Shown piece by piece: positions 16,282 through 25,859 of a DNA stretch of 64,000 bases. The notes below the pieces were generated by a model, which had not been told where the DNA came from, did not search any database, and saw only the letters and a list, made by a program, of their open reading frames with translations. Location: the NCBI GenBank assembly GCA_040002995.1, contig JBDUDK010000131.1, positions 3,556 through 67,555 of the forward strand, read 5' to 3'. The DNA is from JBDUDK01 sp040002995 (GTDB taxonomy: Bacteria > Actinomycetota > Acidimicrobiia > Acidimicrobiales > Ilumatobacteraceae). Every line of letters starts with the position of its first letter. The stretch's first letter is position 1. The position numbers and the translations under genes were made by a program.

Positions 16282-16956
16282 GGGGATCTTCAACACCTGC
16301 CCCACGTAAATCTTGTCGGGGTCGGTGATGTTGTTGGCGGCGGCGAGCACCGACTGGCTAATACCGAACTGCGCGGCGATCGAACTCAAACTGTCGCCCG
16401 ACTTCACCGTGTAGGTCGTCGGCGCGTGCGTCGTGGTGGGCGGTGGTGGCGCGGTGGTTGTGGTCGTCGTGGGCGGCGGGGCGGGAATGGTGAGCGTCAT
16501 CCCAGTCGTGATCATGTTGGGATCGGTGATGCCGTTCGCCGCCGCGAGCGCGGCTTGACTCACACCGAATCGCGCGGCGATCAAGGCCAGCGTGTCACCC
16601 GATTGCACGGTGTACTTCCCGTCGGCGGGTCTAGGGAGCGTTGAAGCAGGAGGCACGGTGGTCGTGATGATGGAACCGTCAGGATTGGTGGACGGAGGCG
16701 GCTCGGCCGTCGGCAGGGTGCACGGTTTGCATGTGGTCGGCACCGGCGGAACCGTGGGCGGCACGGTGATGATCGTTCCTGTGGTGGTGGGCAGCGTGGG
16801 TGCCGTGCTGTCGAGACCGATGGTCGGCGCAGGAGGAATAGTTGTTGTTGTCGTCGTATCGGCGGTGGTCGGTGCATTCTCGCCACACCCGATCGCGACA
16901 CCGACGAGCGCGAGCAGCGCGACGGCCGCGAGCGCAGTACGAGAAGCGGGCGCCAT
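16273..16956 (-). CDS. LysM-domain lipoprotein
   Basis: 227 residues. The N-terminus is a lipoprotein signal with hydrophobic ALAAVALLALVGVA and lipobox AIGC, giving a lipidated cysteine near residue 24. A Thr/Pro-rich linker (about 30-110) follows, then two LysM domains (about 114-157 and 181-225) with YTVQSGDTLALIAARFGVSQ and YTVKSGDSLSSIAAQFGISQ. LysM binds the glycan chains of peptidoglycan, so the protein likely sits outside the membrane clamped to the wall. No catalytic domain is present. A TAGGCT box 8 bases upstream of the ATG supports this start. It lies downstream of gltBD on the same strand but probably has its own promoter. Confidence 0.85.
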   Translation of the reverse strand: MAPASRTALAAVALLALVGVAIGCGENAPTTADTTTTTTIPPAPTIGLDSTAPTLPTTTGTIITVPPTVPPVPTTCKPCTLPTAEPPPSTNPDGSIITTTVPPASTLPRPADGKYTVQSGDTLALIAARFGVSQAALAAANGITDPNMITTGMTLTIPAPPPTTTTTTAPPPPTTTHAPTTYTVKSGDSLSSIAAQFGISQSVLAAANNITDPDKIYVGQVLKIPGH

Positions 16957-16964
16957 GACCGCCG

Positions 16965-16970
16965 AGCCTA
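16965..16970 (-). promoter_or_regulatory. -10 box TAGGCT, leaderless-type, for the LysM gene
   Basis: On the minus strand TAGGCT is followed by 8 bases and then the ATG at 16956, a leaderless-type arrangement. Confidence 0.45.
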
Positions 16971-17017
16971 CGCGCCGCGCTCGCCGGAGACGCGTCAGTC
17001 GGGGGTCAGGGCTGGAA

Positions 17018-18472
17018 TCACGTGAGGGGACGCGTCGTCGGTGCGATCGGCGCCGGCAGCGAGGTTTCGCCCATCAGCCACCGATCGACACCGGCCGCGC
17101 ACGAGCGCCCTTCGGCGATGGCCCACACGACCAGGCTTTGTCCTCGCCCCATGTCGCCTGCCGCGAACACACCGGGCACGTTGGTCATGAAGTTCGCGTT
17201 GCGACCCACGTTGCCGCGGTTGTCGAAGCCGACACCGAGCCGCTCGAGCCACGATCCCTTCTCCGGTCCGAGAAAGCCGAGCGCCAGCAACACGAGTTCG
17301 CATTCGATCTCGACCTCGGTGCCCTCCACCTTTTCGAAGCGACCGTCGATCATGCGCACCTCGTGGGTGCGCAGCGCGCGCACCCGACCGTGTCCGTCAT
17401 CGAGGAAGCACTCGGTGTTCACGCTGAAGACGCGGTCACCACCCTCCTCGTGCGCCGACGATGTGCGGTACACGAGCGACCATTGCGGCCACGGATTGGT
17501 GTCGCTGTCGCGGGCATCAGGCGGGCGCGAGAGGATCTCGAACTGCTGCACGCTCGCGGCGCCTTGGCGATGAACGGTGCCCAGGCAATCGGCGCCCGTG
17601 TCGCCTCCTCCGATGATCACGACCCGCTTGCCGGCCGCCGTGATCGGCGTCTCGGCGAGATCTCCCTCCTGAACCTTGTTGGCCCAGGGCAGGAACTCCA
17701 TCGCTTGGTGGATGCCGCCCAGTTGCCGTCCCGGCACGGGGAGATCGCGCGCCGCGGTCGCGCCGGCCGCCAACACGATCGCGTCGTAAGTGGCTTGGAG
17801 GACCTCGATGTCGATGGCTCGGCCGACTTCGGCGTTCGTCCGGAACTCCGTGCCCTCCGCCTGCATCTGCGCGAGCCGGCGTTCGAGGTGGCGCTTCTCC
17901 ATCTTGAATTCGGGAATGCCGTAGCGCAGGAGCCCACCGATGCGGTTCGCCCGCTCCAGCACGACGACGTCGTGGCCGGCGCGCGTGAGTTGCTGGGCGG
18001 CGGCCAAACCCGCCGGTCCTGAACCGATAACCGCAACGCGCTTGCCCGTGCGCACCGACGGGGGCTGGGGCGTCACCCATCCCTCGCTCCACGCGCGATC
18101 GATGATCTCGACTTCCACCTGCTTGATCGTCACCGGGTCGGCGTTGATACCGAGCACACACGCCGCCTCACAGGGAGCCGGGCACAACCTTCCCGTGAAC
18201 TCGGGGAAGTTGTTGGTGGCATGAAGTCGCTCGATCGCATCCTGCCAGTGATCGCGATAGACGAGATCGTTCCAGTCGGGGATGAGGTTGCCGAGCGGAC
18301 AGCCGTTGTTGCAGAACGGAATGCCGCAGTCCATGCAGCGCCCCGCCTGCAGCACGAGGCTGTCGCGAGCGAACGGCTCGTAGACCTCTTTCCAGTCGCG
18401 CAGCCGCACGGGCACTGGCCGCCGCGTCGGCGTCTCACGCTTCCATTTCAGGAAGCCCGTGACCTCACCCAT
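17018..18472 (-). CDS. gltD: Glutamate synthase small (beta) subunit
   Basis: 484 residues, the normal length. It carries the N-terminal iron-sulfur cysteines CMDCGIPFCNNGCPLGN near residue 45, the FAD motif VAVIGSGPAGLAAAQQ near residue 150 and the NADPH motif VVIIGGGDTGADCLG near residue 285. It feeds electrons from NADPH to the large subunit, which makes two glutamates from glutamine and 2-oxoglutarate. The start overlaps the end of gltB by 8 bases, so the two are translated together. Confidence 0.95.
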   Translation of the reverse strand: MGEVTGFLKWKRETPTRRPVPVRLRDWKEVYEPFARDSLVLQAGRCMDCGIPFCNNGCPLGNLIPDWNDLVYRDHWQDAIERLHATNNFPEFTGRLCPAPCEAACVLGINADPVTIKQVEVEIIDRAWSEGWVTPQPPSVRTGKRVAVIGSGPAGLAAAQQLTRAGHDVVVLERANRIGGLLRYGIPEFKMEKRHLERRLAQMQAEGTEFRTNAEVGRAIDIEVLQATYDAIVLAAGATAARDLPVPGRQLGGIHQAMEFLPWANKVQEGDLAETPITAAGKRVVIIGGGDTGADCLGTVHRQGAASVQQFEILSRPPDARDSDTNPWPQWSLVYRTSSAHEEGGDRVFSVNTECFLDDGHGRVRALRTHEVRMIDGRFEKVEGTEVEIECELVLLALGFLGPEKGSWLERLGVGFDNRGNVGRNANFMTNVPGVFAAGDMGRGQSLVVWAIAEGRSCAAGVDRWLMGETSLPAPIAPTTRPLT

Positions 18473-21400
18473 GGCTGGCCGCCATCACGCGTTGCAAGGT
18501 GTCGTCCTCGCTCAGACCTTGTTGCCTTGCTTCGCGCAGAACGAGCAGCACCCGCTGGTAATCGACGGGCATGACTTTCACGAACTGCTCGAGCGCGTCG
18601 TGCCACCGGCCGAGCAGCTCGGCGGCGACGGTCGAGCCGGTCAGCTGCTGATGGCGCGACACGGCGTCGAGCAGCAGAGAGGCATCGGCGTCGTCGACCG
18701 ACTCCACACGCACCATCTCGGTGTTCACCAGACTGGGGAACTCCCCGTCACGGTCGAGCACGTACGCGATGCCACCCGACATGCCGGCGCCGAAGTTGCG
18801 GCCCGTGCGCCCGAGCACAACCGCCCGACCACCGGTCATGTATTCGCAGCCGTGATCGCCGACGCCTTCCACCACCGCGAGGGCGCCAGAGTTGCGCACG
18901 CAGAACCGCTCCCCCACCACACCGCGAATGAAGGCTTCGCCTCCCGTTGCCCCGTAGAGGACGACGTTGCCGGCGATGACGTTCTCTTCTGCTTTGAAAC
19001 GCGCGGCGCGGTCGGGATGAACCACGAGCCGGCCACCGGACAGACCCTTGCCGAAGTAATCGTTGGCGTCACCTTCGAGACGCAGTGTGATGCCGCGGGG
19101 GACGAACGCGCCGAAGCTCTGACCCGCGGAGCCGCGAAGGTCGACGGTGATCGTGTCGTCGGGCAGGCCTCCACCGCCCCAGCGGCGGGTCAGGGCCGCG
19201 CCCAGCATCGTGCCAACGGTGCGGTTCGTGTTGCGGATGGGCAACTCGATGTGCACGCGCTCGCCGTTCTCGAGCGCAGGCGCCGCAGCGAGTAAGAGCT
19301 CTTGGTCGAGCGCGTGCGCGAGGCCGTGATCCTGGGGGCGGCTGTTCAACAGGGTCTGGCCCGGATACGGCTCGGGTTGGTGCAGGATCGACGCCAGGTC
19401 GAGGCCCTTCGCCTTCCAGTGGTCGATGGCTTCGGAGACATCGAGCATCTCCACGTGACCAACCGCCTCCGCGATCGATCGGAACCCCAGTTCGGCGAGG
19501 AGCCCGCGGACCTCTTCGGCGAGGAACTCGAAGAACGTGACGACGAACTCCGGCTTCCCGTTGAACCGCTTGCGTAACTCCGGATTCTGGGTGGCCACGC
19601 CGACGGGACACGTGTCGAGGTGGCAGACGCGCATCATCACGCAGCCCGACACCACGAGCGGCGCGGTCGCGAAGCCGAACTCCTCCGCCCCGAGCAGCGC
19701 GCCGATCACCACATCGCGCCCGGTCTTGAGCTGCCCGTCGACCTGAACCACGATGCGATCTCTGAGCCCGTTGAGAAGAAGGGTCTGCTGGGTCTCGGCC
19801 AGCCCGAGCTCCCACGGTGCGCCCGCGTGTTTCAGCGACGTGAGCGGCGACGCACCGGTGCCCCCGTCGTGACCGGAGATGAGGACGACGTCGGCGTGCG
19901 CCTTCGAGACGCCCGCGGCCACGGTGCCCACTCCGACCTCGGCCACCAGCTTGACGTGCACCCGCGCCAGCGGGTTCGAGTTCTTCAGATCGTGGATCAG
20001 CTGTTTGAGATCCTCGATCGAATAGATGTCGTGATGGGGCGGCGGGCTGATCAGTCCGACTCCTGGCGTGGAGTACCGGGTCTTCGCGATCCACGGATAG
20101 ACCTTGTGACCGGGCAGCTGACCGCCCTCTCCCGGCTTGGCCCCCTGCGCCATCTTGATCTGAAGGTCGTCGGCGTTGACGAGGTACTCGCTTGTCACCC
20201 CGAAGCGACCCGATGCCACTTGCTTGATCGCGGAGCGCCGAAGGTCGCCGTTGTCGTCGCGCACGTAGCGGTCGGCATCCTCGCCGCCCTCGCCCGTGTT
20301 GCTCTTCGCGCCGATCCGGTTCATCGCGATGGCGAGCGTTTCGTGGGCTTCCTTCGAAATCGACCCGTAGCTCATCGCGCCGGTGGCGAACCGCCGCACG
20401 ATCTCGCTTACCGGCTCGACCTCGTCGATCGGCACCGAAGGACGAACACCGGTTCGGAACCGGAACAGCCCTCGCAGCGTGGCCAAGCGGGCGGCCTGCT
20501 CATCGACGAGGCGCGTGTATTCCTTGTAGATGTCGTAGCGCTTCGCTCGCGTCGCGTGCTGCAACTTGAACACCGTCTCGGGATTGAAGAGGTGATACTC
20601 ACCCTCGCGGCGCCACTGATACTCACCGCCGAGCTCGAGCTTGCGGTGGGCCCGCTCCTCGGGGCGGGTCGGATGAGCAATGGCGTGGCGGGCCCCGACC
20701 TCGCGCGCGATCTCCTCGAGACCGATGCCGCCGATACGTGACGACGTTCCCGAGAAATACTCGTCGACGAGCTCGCGTCCGAGACCGATCGCCTCGAAGA
20801 CCTGGGCACCGGTGTAGGAGGCCACCGTGGAGATGCCCATCTTCGACATGACCTTCAAGACACCCTTGCCGGCCGCTTTGATGTAGCTCTTCACCGCCTT
20901 GTGCGGATCGGCGGAACCGAGCCCGTGCATGTCCTCGGCGATCATGTCCTCGATCGACTCGAACGCGAGGTACGGATTTATGGCGCCCGCGCCGTAACCA
21001 ATGAGCAGAGCCATGTGATGCACCTCACGCGCATCACCGCACTCGACCACGAGACCCGCGCGCGTGCGCGTCTTCTCTCGGATCAGGTGGTGGTGCACGG
21101 CGGACGTGAGGAGCAGTGACGGGATCGGCGCGAGGTCGGCGGTGGAGTTTCGGTCGGAGAGCACGAGGACGCGCGCGCCGGATGCAATCGCTTCACTGGC
21201 CTCGCGCCGCACTTCGGCGAGGGCCGCGGCGAGTGCCCGGCCGCCGCCTCGCACTCTGTACAGACCGCTGATCGTCGCCGCCGCGAAGCCGGGCATGTCG
21301 CCGTCTTCGTTGATGTGAATGATCTTGGCCAGCTCGTCGTTGTCGATGATCGGGAAGGGCAGCACCACTTGCCGGCACGACGACGGACCGGGGTCGAGGA

Positions 21401-23045
21401 GGTTGCCCTCGGGCCCGATGGTGGACCCGAGCGACGTGACGAGCTCCTCGCGGATGGCGTCGAGCGGTGGGTTGGTGACCTGCGCGAAGAGCTGCTGGAA
21501 ATAGTCGAACAGCAGACGCGGCCGCTCGGAGAGCACGGCGATCGGCGTGTCGGTGCCCATCGAACCGATGGGCTCCGCCCCCGCCTTGGTCATCGGAGCG
21601 AGGATGACCTTCAGCTCCTCGTGCGTGTACCCGAACACCTGCTGGCGGCGCAGGACGGAGTCGTGGCTAAAGACCAAGTGCTCGCGCTCGGGCAGATCGT
21701 CGAGGTTGACGAGCCCCGCGTGAAGCCATTCCTCATACGGCAGTTCGGCTGCGAGAGTCGCCTTGATCGCCTCGTCGTCGACGATGCGCCCCTGCGCGGT
21801 ATCGACGAGGAACATCCGTCCCGGCTGCAGCCGGCCCTTGCGGATGACCTTCGCCTGATCGACATCAATGACGCCGACTTCGCTCGCCATGATCACCACG
21901 TCGTCGTCGGTGACCCAGTAGCGGATGGGCCGCAGACCGTTGCGATCGAGCACGGCGCCGATCACGGTGCCGTCGGTGAACGCGATCGAGGCTGGCCCGT
22001 CCCACGGCTCCATCAATGATGAGTGGAATTGGTAGAACGCGCGCTTCTCCGGGCTCATCGTGGCGTGGTTCTCCCACGCCTCCGGCACCATCATCAACAC
22101 CGCGTGGGGCAACGAGCGGCCGCCGAGATGCAAAAGCTCGAGCACTTCGTCGAAGCTCGCCGAATCCGACAAGCCGGGGCGCACGATGGGGAAGATCCGC
22201 TCGATGTCGCCGGGAAACAGATCGCTCGTCAACAACGCTTCGCGCGCGTGCATCCAGTTGCGATTGCCCTGGATCGTGTTGATCTCGCCGTTGTGGGCGA
22301 GATAACGATACGGATGGGCGAGGGGCCACGACGGGAACGTGTTCGTCGAGAAGCGGCTGTGCACGAGGACGAGCGCCGAGGCGAACCGCTCGTCGGCGAG
22401 ATCGGGGAAGAAGGTGCCGAGTTGCGGGGTCGTGAGCATGCCCTTGTAAATGAGTGTGCGGCACGACAGCGAGGCGAAGTAGGCGTCCGGGGCGCCGGCC
22501 AAAGAGGAAATCTCGTGCTCGACGCGTTTACGGATGATGAACGCCCGCCGCTCGAGGTCGAGGCCGGTGTGCCCGCGGCCGTCGATGAACAGTTGGTGGA
22601 ACGAGGGCATGACGGCGAGGGCCGAGGCTCCGAGTCCTGCGGGCTCGGTCGGCACCGCCCGCCAACCCAACACCGTCAGTTCCTCGCTCTCCACGATCGC
22701 TTCGACTCGCGCCATCACCTTCTCGGCGTCAGCCTCGTCTGCCGGGAGAAACGCCAGTCCGGCCGCGTAGCCGCCCACGGCGGGCAGGGCGAACGGAAGC
22801 ACCGATCGAAGGAACTGGTCAGGCATCTGCACGAGGATCCCTGCGCCATCTCCAGTGTTGACCTCGGCCCCCGAAGCGCCCCGGTGATTCAGATTGCACA
22901 GCGCGCCGATCGCGCGCGCGACGATGTCGTGGCTCGCCCGACCGCGGACGTCGACCACGAACGACACGCCGCAGGCGTCGTGCTCAAAGCGCGGGTCGTA
23001 GAGACCCTGCGCCGGGGGACCATCGGTTCGCATCGTCACATCCAC
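18465..23045 (-). CDS. gltB: Glutamate synthase large (alpha) subunit
   Basis: 1526 residues, full length. The glutaminase nucleophile is in FEHDACGVSFVVD, with about 24 residues before the cysteine that would be removed on maturation. The synthase domain has the 3Fe-4S cysteines in MMRVCHLDTCPVGVATQNP and the FMN-binding segments GHDGGTGASPLTS and AQGAKPGEGGQLPGHKV. A C-terminal GXGXG beta-helix follows. It makes glutamate from glutamine and 2-oxoglutarate. The listed start is a GTG at 23045; an ATG at 23033 (MRTDGPP) is equally possible and I cannot decide between them. Confidence 0.95.
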   Translation of the reverse strand: MDVTMRTDGPPAQGLYDPRFEHDACGVSFVVDVRGRASHDIVARAIGALCNLNHRGASGAEVNTGDGAGILVQMPDQFLRSVLPFALPAVGGYAAGLAFLPADEADAEKVMARVEAIVESEELTVLGWRAVPTEPAGLGASALAVMPSFHQLFIDGRGHTGLDLERRAFIIRKRVEHEISSLAGAPDAYFASLSCRTLIYKGMLTTPQLGTFFPDLADERFASALVLVHSRFSTNTFPSWPLAHPYRYLAHNGEINTIQGNRNWMHAREALLTSDLFPGDIERIFPIVRPGLSDSASFDEVLELLHLGGRSLPHAVLMMVPEAWENHATMSPEKRAFYQFHSSLMEPWDGPASIAFTDGTVIGAVLDRNGLRPIRYWVTDDDVVIMASEVGVIDVDQAKVIRKGRLQPGRMFLVDTAQGRIVDDEAIKATLAAELPYEEWLHAGLVNLDDLPEREHLVFSHDSVLRRQQVFGYTHEELKVILAPMTKAGAEPIGSMGTDTPIAVLSERPRLLFDYFQQLFAQVTNPPLDAIREELVTSLGSTIGPEGNLLDPGPSSCRQVVLPFPIIDNDELAKIIHINEDGDMPGFAAATISGLYRVRGGGRALAAALAEVRREASEAIASGARVLVLSDRNSTADLAPIPSLLLTSAVHHHLIREKTRTRAGLVVECGDAREVHHMALLIGYGAGAINPYLAFESIEDMIAEDMHGLGSADPHKAVKSYIKAAGKGVLKVMSKMGISTVASYTGAQVFEAIGLGRELVDEYFSGTSSRIGGIGLEEIAREVGARHAIAHPTRPEERAHRKLELGGEYQWRREGEYHLFNPETVFKLQHATRAKRYDIYKEYTRLVDEQAARLATLRGLFRFRTGVRPSVPIDEVEPVSEIVRRFATGAMSYGSISKEAHETLAIAMNRIGAKSNTGEGGEDADRYVRDDNGDLRRSAIKQVASGRFGVTSEYLVNADDLQIKMAQGAKPGEGGQLPGHKVYPWIAKTRYSTPGVGLISPPPHHDIYSIEDLKQLIHDLKNSNPLARVHVKLVAEVGVGTVAAGVSKAHADVVLISGHDGGTGASPLTSLKHAGAPWELGLAETQQTLLLNGLRDRIVVQVDGQLKTGRDVVIGALLGAEEFGFATAPLVVSGCVMMRVCHLDTCPVGVATQNPELRKRFNGKPEFVVTFFEFLAEEVRGLLAELGFRSIAEAVGHVEMLDVSEAIDHWKAKGLDLASILHQPEPYPGQTLLNSRPQDHGLAHALDQELLLAAAPALENGERVHIELPIRNTNRTVGTMLGAALTRRWGGGGLPDDTITVDLRGSAGQSFGAFVPRGITLRLEGDANDYFGKGLSGGRLVVHPDRAARFKAEENVIAGNVVLYGATGGEAFIRGVVGERFCVRNSGALAVVEGVGDHGCEYMTGGRAVVLGRTGRNFGAGMSGGIAYVLDRDGEFPSLVNTEMVRVESVDDADASLLLDAVSRHQQLTGSTVAAELLGRWHDALEQFVKVMPVDYQRVLLVLREARQQGLSEDDTLQRVMAASHG

Positions 23046-23127
23046 GGGTCGCTGTTGTGGACACAGGGGGACGACGCTGGCCCGACTGCTGGATACAACG
23101 GTAGCGCGCGACCTTGGTCGCGGGGAA

Positions 23128-23943
23128 TCAGTTCTTCGGATCGACGAAGACCGGTTCGCGCTTGTCGAAGTAGGCCATAACCGCCTCGACCTGGTTGGGG
23201 CTGCCGATCAATCCCCTGATCGTGCGCTCCTCGGCCTTGAACCCCTCCGCGAGGCTCACTCCGCCGGCCATGTTCAGCAGGCTCTTGGCGCCGCGAATGG
23301 CCTCGGGGTTCTTGCCCGCGATCTCTCTGGCCAATGCGAGGGCATCGTCGAGCGGATGCTCGCTCACGCGTGTGGCCAAGCCGATCTCGACCGCCTCGGT
23401 ACCGGTGACCATCCGCCCGGTGAAGGTGAGCTCCTTAGCCACATCGAGTCCGACGAGCCGCGGCAGCATCTGCGTTCCCGTCATGTCGGGGATCAGCCCC
23501 CATCGGATTTCGAGAACGGAAAATCGCGCGTCGGCGGCGACGATGCGAATGTCGGCACCGAGCGCGATCTGGCAGCCGCCGCCGAGCGCGACGCCATGCA
23601 CCGCGGCAATCACCGGCACCGCGAGTTCCTGCCACACCCACGCGGCGTGCTGGCCGTGGTTGGTGATGCGTTCGGGCGGCGGTGTCACCGAGGCCCTCGG
23701 AAGTTGCGCGGATCCGTCGGACCCGGCCATCGTTTGGAAGCTGGCGAAGTCGAGGCCGGCACAGAACCCTCTGCCCTCACCGGACAGCACCACGGCGCGT
23801 ACCGAGGTGTTGGTCTTGAGGGCTTCACCCGCCTCGACGAGCGCGGTGAACATGTCGGGGTCGAGGGCGTTGATCTTGTCGGGCCGATTCAGGCGGACAT
23901 CGGCGACGCCTCGATCAATCGTGACGCTGACGCGATCGGACAT
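23128..23943 (-). CDS. Enoyl-CoA hydratase/isomerase family protein
   Basis: 271 residues starting at MSDRVSV; an in-frame start 24 bases upstream gives an unlikely extension. It has the crotonase oxyanion segments GRGFCAGLDFASF and AVHGVALGGGCQIALGADIR. The catalytic glutamate of true hydratases is not obvious: the region reads EIRWGLIPDMTGTQMLPRLVG, which resembles members acting as isomerases or on unusual acyl-CoAs. The gene is divergent from a nitroreductase-like gene with 51 bases between starts, holding a TACAAGTCCGACT site also seen upstream of icd. Confidence 0.82.
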   Translation of the reverse strand: MSDRVSVTIDRGVADVRLNRPDKINALDPDMFTALVEAGEALKTNTSVRAVVLSGEGRGFCAGLDFASFQTMAGSDGSAQLPRASVTPPPERITNHGQHAAWVWQELAVPVIAAVHGVALGGGCQIALGADIRIVAADARFSVLEIRWGLIPDMTGTQMLPRLVGLDVAKELTFTGRMVTGTEAVEIGLATRVSEHPLDDALALAREIAGKNPEAIRGAKSLLNMAGGVSLAEGFKAEERTIRGLIGSPNQVEAVMAYFDKREPVFVDPKN

Positions 23944-23962
23944 GGGAACAGCTTGCCACGCG

Positions 23963-23975
23963 TACAAGTCCGACT
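23963..23975. promoter_or_regulatory. Site resembling half of the acn/icd element
   Basis: TACAAGTCCGACT differs at one of 13 positions from TACAAGTCCGAGT, the minus-strand sequence upstream of icd. It lies in the 51-base gap between the divergent enoyl-CoA hydratase and nitroreductase genes. Only one unit is present here. Confidence 0.35.
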
Positions 23976-23994
23976 CATCTGCGAAGCTGCGGCC

Positions 23995-24639
23995 ATGAAG
24001 CTCAACTTGTCCGCCGACGACGTCCTGACCACCACCCGCGCCGTTCGCAAGCGCCTCGACCTCGGCCGGCCCGTATCGCGGACCGTCGTCCTCGAGTGCT
24101 TGGAGATCGCTTTGCAGGCGCCGACCGGGTCAAACAGCCAGGGGTGGGCCTGGATGTTCGTCGAGGACGCGGCCAAGAAGAAGGCGATCGCCGACTACTA
24201 CCGCACCAACTTTGAGCAATACCGCAAGAATCCGCGCCCGGTGGACTATGCCGACGGTGACACCCGCCTGGTTCACCGCGATGCCGTCATATCTTCGGCC
24301 GACTACCTCGCGCAGCACTTCCACGAAGTGCCGGTCATGCTGATCCCTCTCATCCAGGGTCGCCTCGACGGTCTCTCGGCGCACCAGGGGGCAGGCGCAT
24401 GGGGATCGATCCTGCCGGCGGTGTGGTCGTTCATGTTGGCGCTCCGCGAACGGGGACTTGGGTCGGCGTGGACCACCCTGCACCTCGCGTACGAAAAGGA
24501 GGTGGCCGAGCTGCTCGGCATTCCCTACGACCGCTACACCCAGGCCGGGCTGTTCCCGATCGCCTACACGATCGGCACAGACTTCAAGCCGGCCGCCCGA
24601 CTCCCCGTCGACGAGCTCGTGCATTTCGACACCTGGTAA
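23995..24639 (+). CDS. Nitroreductase family protein
   Basis: 214 residues starting at MKLNLSADDV; the much longer open frame upstream overlaps the divergent hydratase and was rejected. It has the FMN-binding start TTTRAVRKRLD and the family segment LQAPTGSNSQGWAWMFVED, then a GIPYDRYTQAGLFPIAYTIG end. These flavoproteins use NAD(P)H to reduce nitro groups, quinones or enones; the substrate is not known. It is convergent with a VOC gene, with only 3 bases between their ends. Confidence 0.82.
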   Translation: MKLNLSADDVLTTTRAVRKRLDLGRPVSRTVVLECLEIALQAPTGSNSQGWAWMFVEDAAKKKAIADYYRTNFEQYRKNPRPVDYADGDTRLVHRDAVISSADYLAQHFHEVPVMLIPLIQGRLDGLSAHQGAGAWGSILPAVWSFMLALRERGLGSAWTTLHLAYEKEVAELLGIPYDRYTQAGLFPIAYTIGTDFKPAARLPVDELVHFDTW

Positions 24640-24642
24640 CGC

Positions 24643-24993
24643 TCAACCCGCGTCGATGAGCTCGATGCGATTGCCGAACGGATCGTCGACGTAGCAGTGC
24701 AGGCGTCCGGGGAGATCGTCGTCCCAGCGGGCGTCCAACGTTCCCTCGGAGACGAATCGCTTCAGTTCGGAAACGATTAGCGCGGGATGGGCCTTGCGGG
24801 CCGGACGAAAGTCGGCCTCGACACCGAGGTGAAGCTGTGTCGAACCGGCCACGAACCAGCACCCTCCTCGCGCCCGCAGGGGCTCGGGTTTGGGCAGCTC
24901 GACCAGCCCGAGCCGGCCGACGTAGAACGCACGGGCGGTGTCCTCGGCACCGGGCGGCATCGCGAGCTGCACGTGGTCGATACCGACGATCAC
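24643..24993 (-). CDS. Small VOC/glyoxalase family protein
   Basis: 116 residues, a single VOC module: GIDHVQLAMPPGAEDTARAF at the start, a QLHLGVE strand in the middle and DPFGNRIELID at the end. The histidines and the last glutamate are the usual metal ligands. Its start overlaps the stop of the GntR gene by 4 bases (ATGA), so the regulator and this protein are co-translated. It may act on or bind the compound sensed by the regulator (inference). Confidence 0.8.
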   Translation of the reverse strand: MIVGIDHVQLAMPPGAEDTARAFYVGRLGLVELPKPEPLRARGGCWFVAGSTQLHLGVEADFRPARKAHPALIVSELKRFVSEGTLDARWDDDLPGRLHCYVDDPFGNRIELIDAG

Positions 24994-25760
24994 GAGCTCT
25001 GCACCAACCTCAGACCGCCTGGCGCGATGGACTCTCCGGCGTGCGGCAGTTCGACGACGAACTCAGTGCGATGCGCGGGGAAGACGTACACACTGAGCAA
25101 GACCGGCTTGCCGCTCGTGTCGAGCGTCACGCGCTCGCATCGCAGTACGGGTGAGCCGACGGGAATTTCGAGCAGGCGAGCGTCGCTCGCCGATGCGGCG
25201 GCCGCACCGATCGTCTGGGTCGCTCCTCCCAGACTCGTGTCGAGCAGTTCGTAGAACGACGAGCGTTCCACGTCGGCTCGCGACATCTCACCGGCGAGCT
25301 CCGCCGGGCACCACACCGTGACGCGTGCGAACGGCTCTCCGTCGGCGAGATTCAGACGCCGTACTCGCAAGACCTGGTCGACACCTAACACGGACCGCAC
25401 GTGGGGGTCGGCCGCGACGAACGCGAACTCGAGCACCCGCCGCTCCGGCGCGCGGCCCGATTCGGACAGCTGACCTTCGATGGTGTCGAGTACGCCGAGC
25501 GACTGGCGCAGCGGGTCGATGGCCACGAACCAGCCCAACCCCTGACGGGCGTCGAGAAGGCCCTCGTCGCGCAACAGCTCGAGCGCCCGCCGCACGGTCA
25601 CCCGGCTCGCGGCGTACGCCGATGAGAGCGCGGCCTCGCTCGGCAGCAGGCGACCCGCCCCGAACTCACCGCTCTCCGCCCGACGTCGCAGCGCGTCCGC
25701 GATCTCGCGATAGCGGATCGTGCGCACGGGCCTGCGGTCCGGTGGACTCATCGGGGCCAT
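24990..25760 (-). CDS. GntR/HutC-type regulator with UTRA domain
   Basis: 256 residues. The winged helix occupies about residues 12-82 (YREIADALRRRAESGEFGAG, then SRVTVRRALELLRDEGLL), followed by a UTRA ligand domain (about 100-245). HutC-type regulators usually bind small acids or sugar phosphates. It is divergent from aconitase, with 99 bases between starts. That gap holds a promoter whose -10 box overlaps the GTATTATAC dyad and an ACTTGT direct repeat, so the regulator could control both itself and aconitase. A related element before icd hints at a TCA-cycle regulon (inference). Confidence 0.83.
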   Translation of the reverse strand: MAPMSPPDRRPVRTIRYREIADALRRRAESGEFGAGRLLPSEAALSSAYAASRVTVRRALELLRDEGLLDARQGLGWFVAIDPLRQSLGVLDTIEGQLSESGRAPERRVLEFAFVAADPHVRSVLGVDQVLRVRRLNLADGEPFARVTVWCPAELAGEMSRADVERSSFYELLDTSLGGATQTIGAAAASASDARLLEIPVGSPVLRCERVTLDTSGKPVLLSVYVFPAHRTEFVVELPHAGESIAPGGLRLVQSS

Positions 25761-25785
25761 GATGGCAGTGCCGCCTTCTCGATAG

Positions 25786-25815
25786 GTGACAACCAGAACA
25801 CACTTGTATTATACT
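25786..25815 (+). promoter_or_regulatory. Predicted aconitase promoter
   Basis: A -35-like GTGACA (25786-25791) and a good -10 box TATACT (25810-25815) are 18 bp apart. The 5' leader would be near 38 bases with a TAGGAG ribosome binding site before the ATG at 25860. Confidence 0.6.
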
Positions 25816-25822
25816 TGTCTAC
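25802..25822. promoter_or_regulatory. ACTTGT direct-repeat element, aconitase copy
   Basis: ACTTGTAT then three bases then ACTTGTCTAC, overlapping the -10 box. Seventeen of 21 positions are identical to 38364-38384 upstream of icd. The dyad GTATTATAC (25806-25814) inside it resembles GntR-family operators. Confidence 0.6.
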
Positions 25823-25859
25823 ATCACACGAGGACCAGCCCACTGACATAGGAGCCTCT

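Noticed and set aside
19620..20741. Long plus-strand open frame inside gltB
   Set aside because: It is antisense to a complete, strongly conserved gltB. Long antisense frames are common in GC-rich genes.
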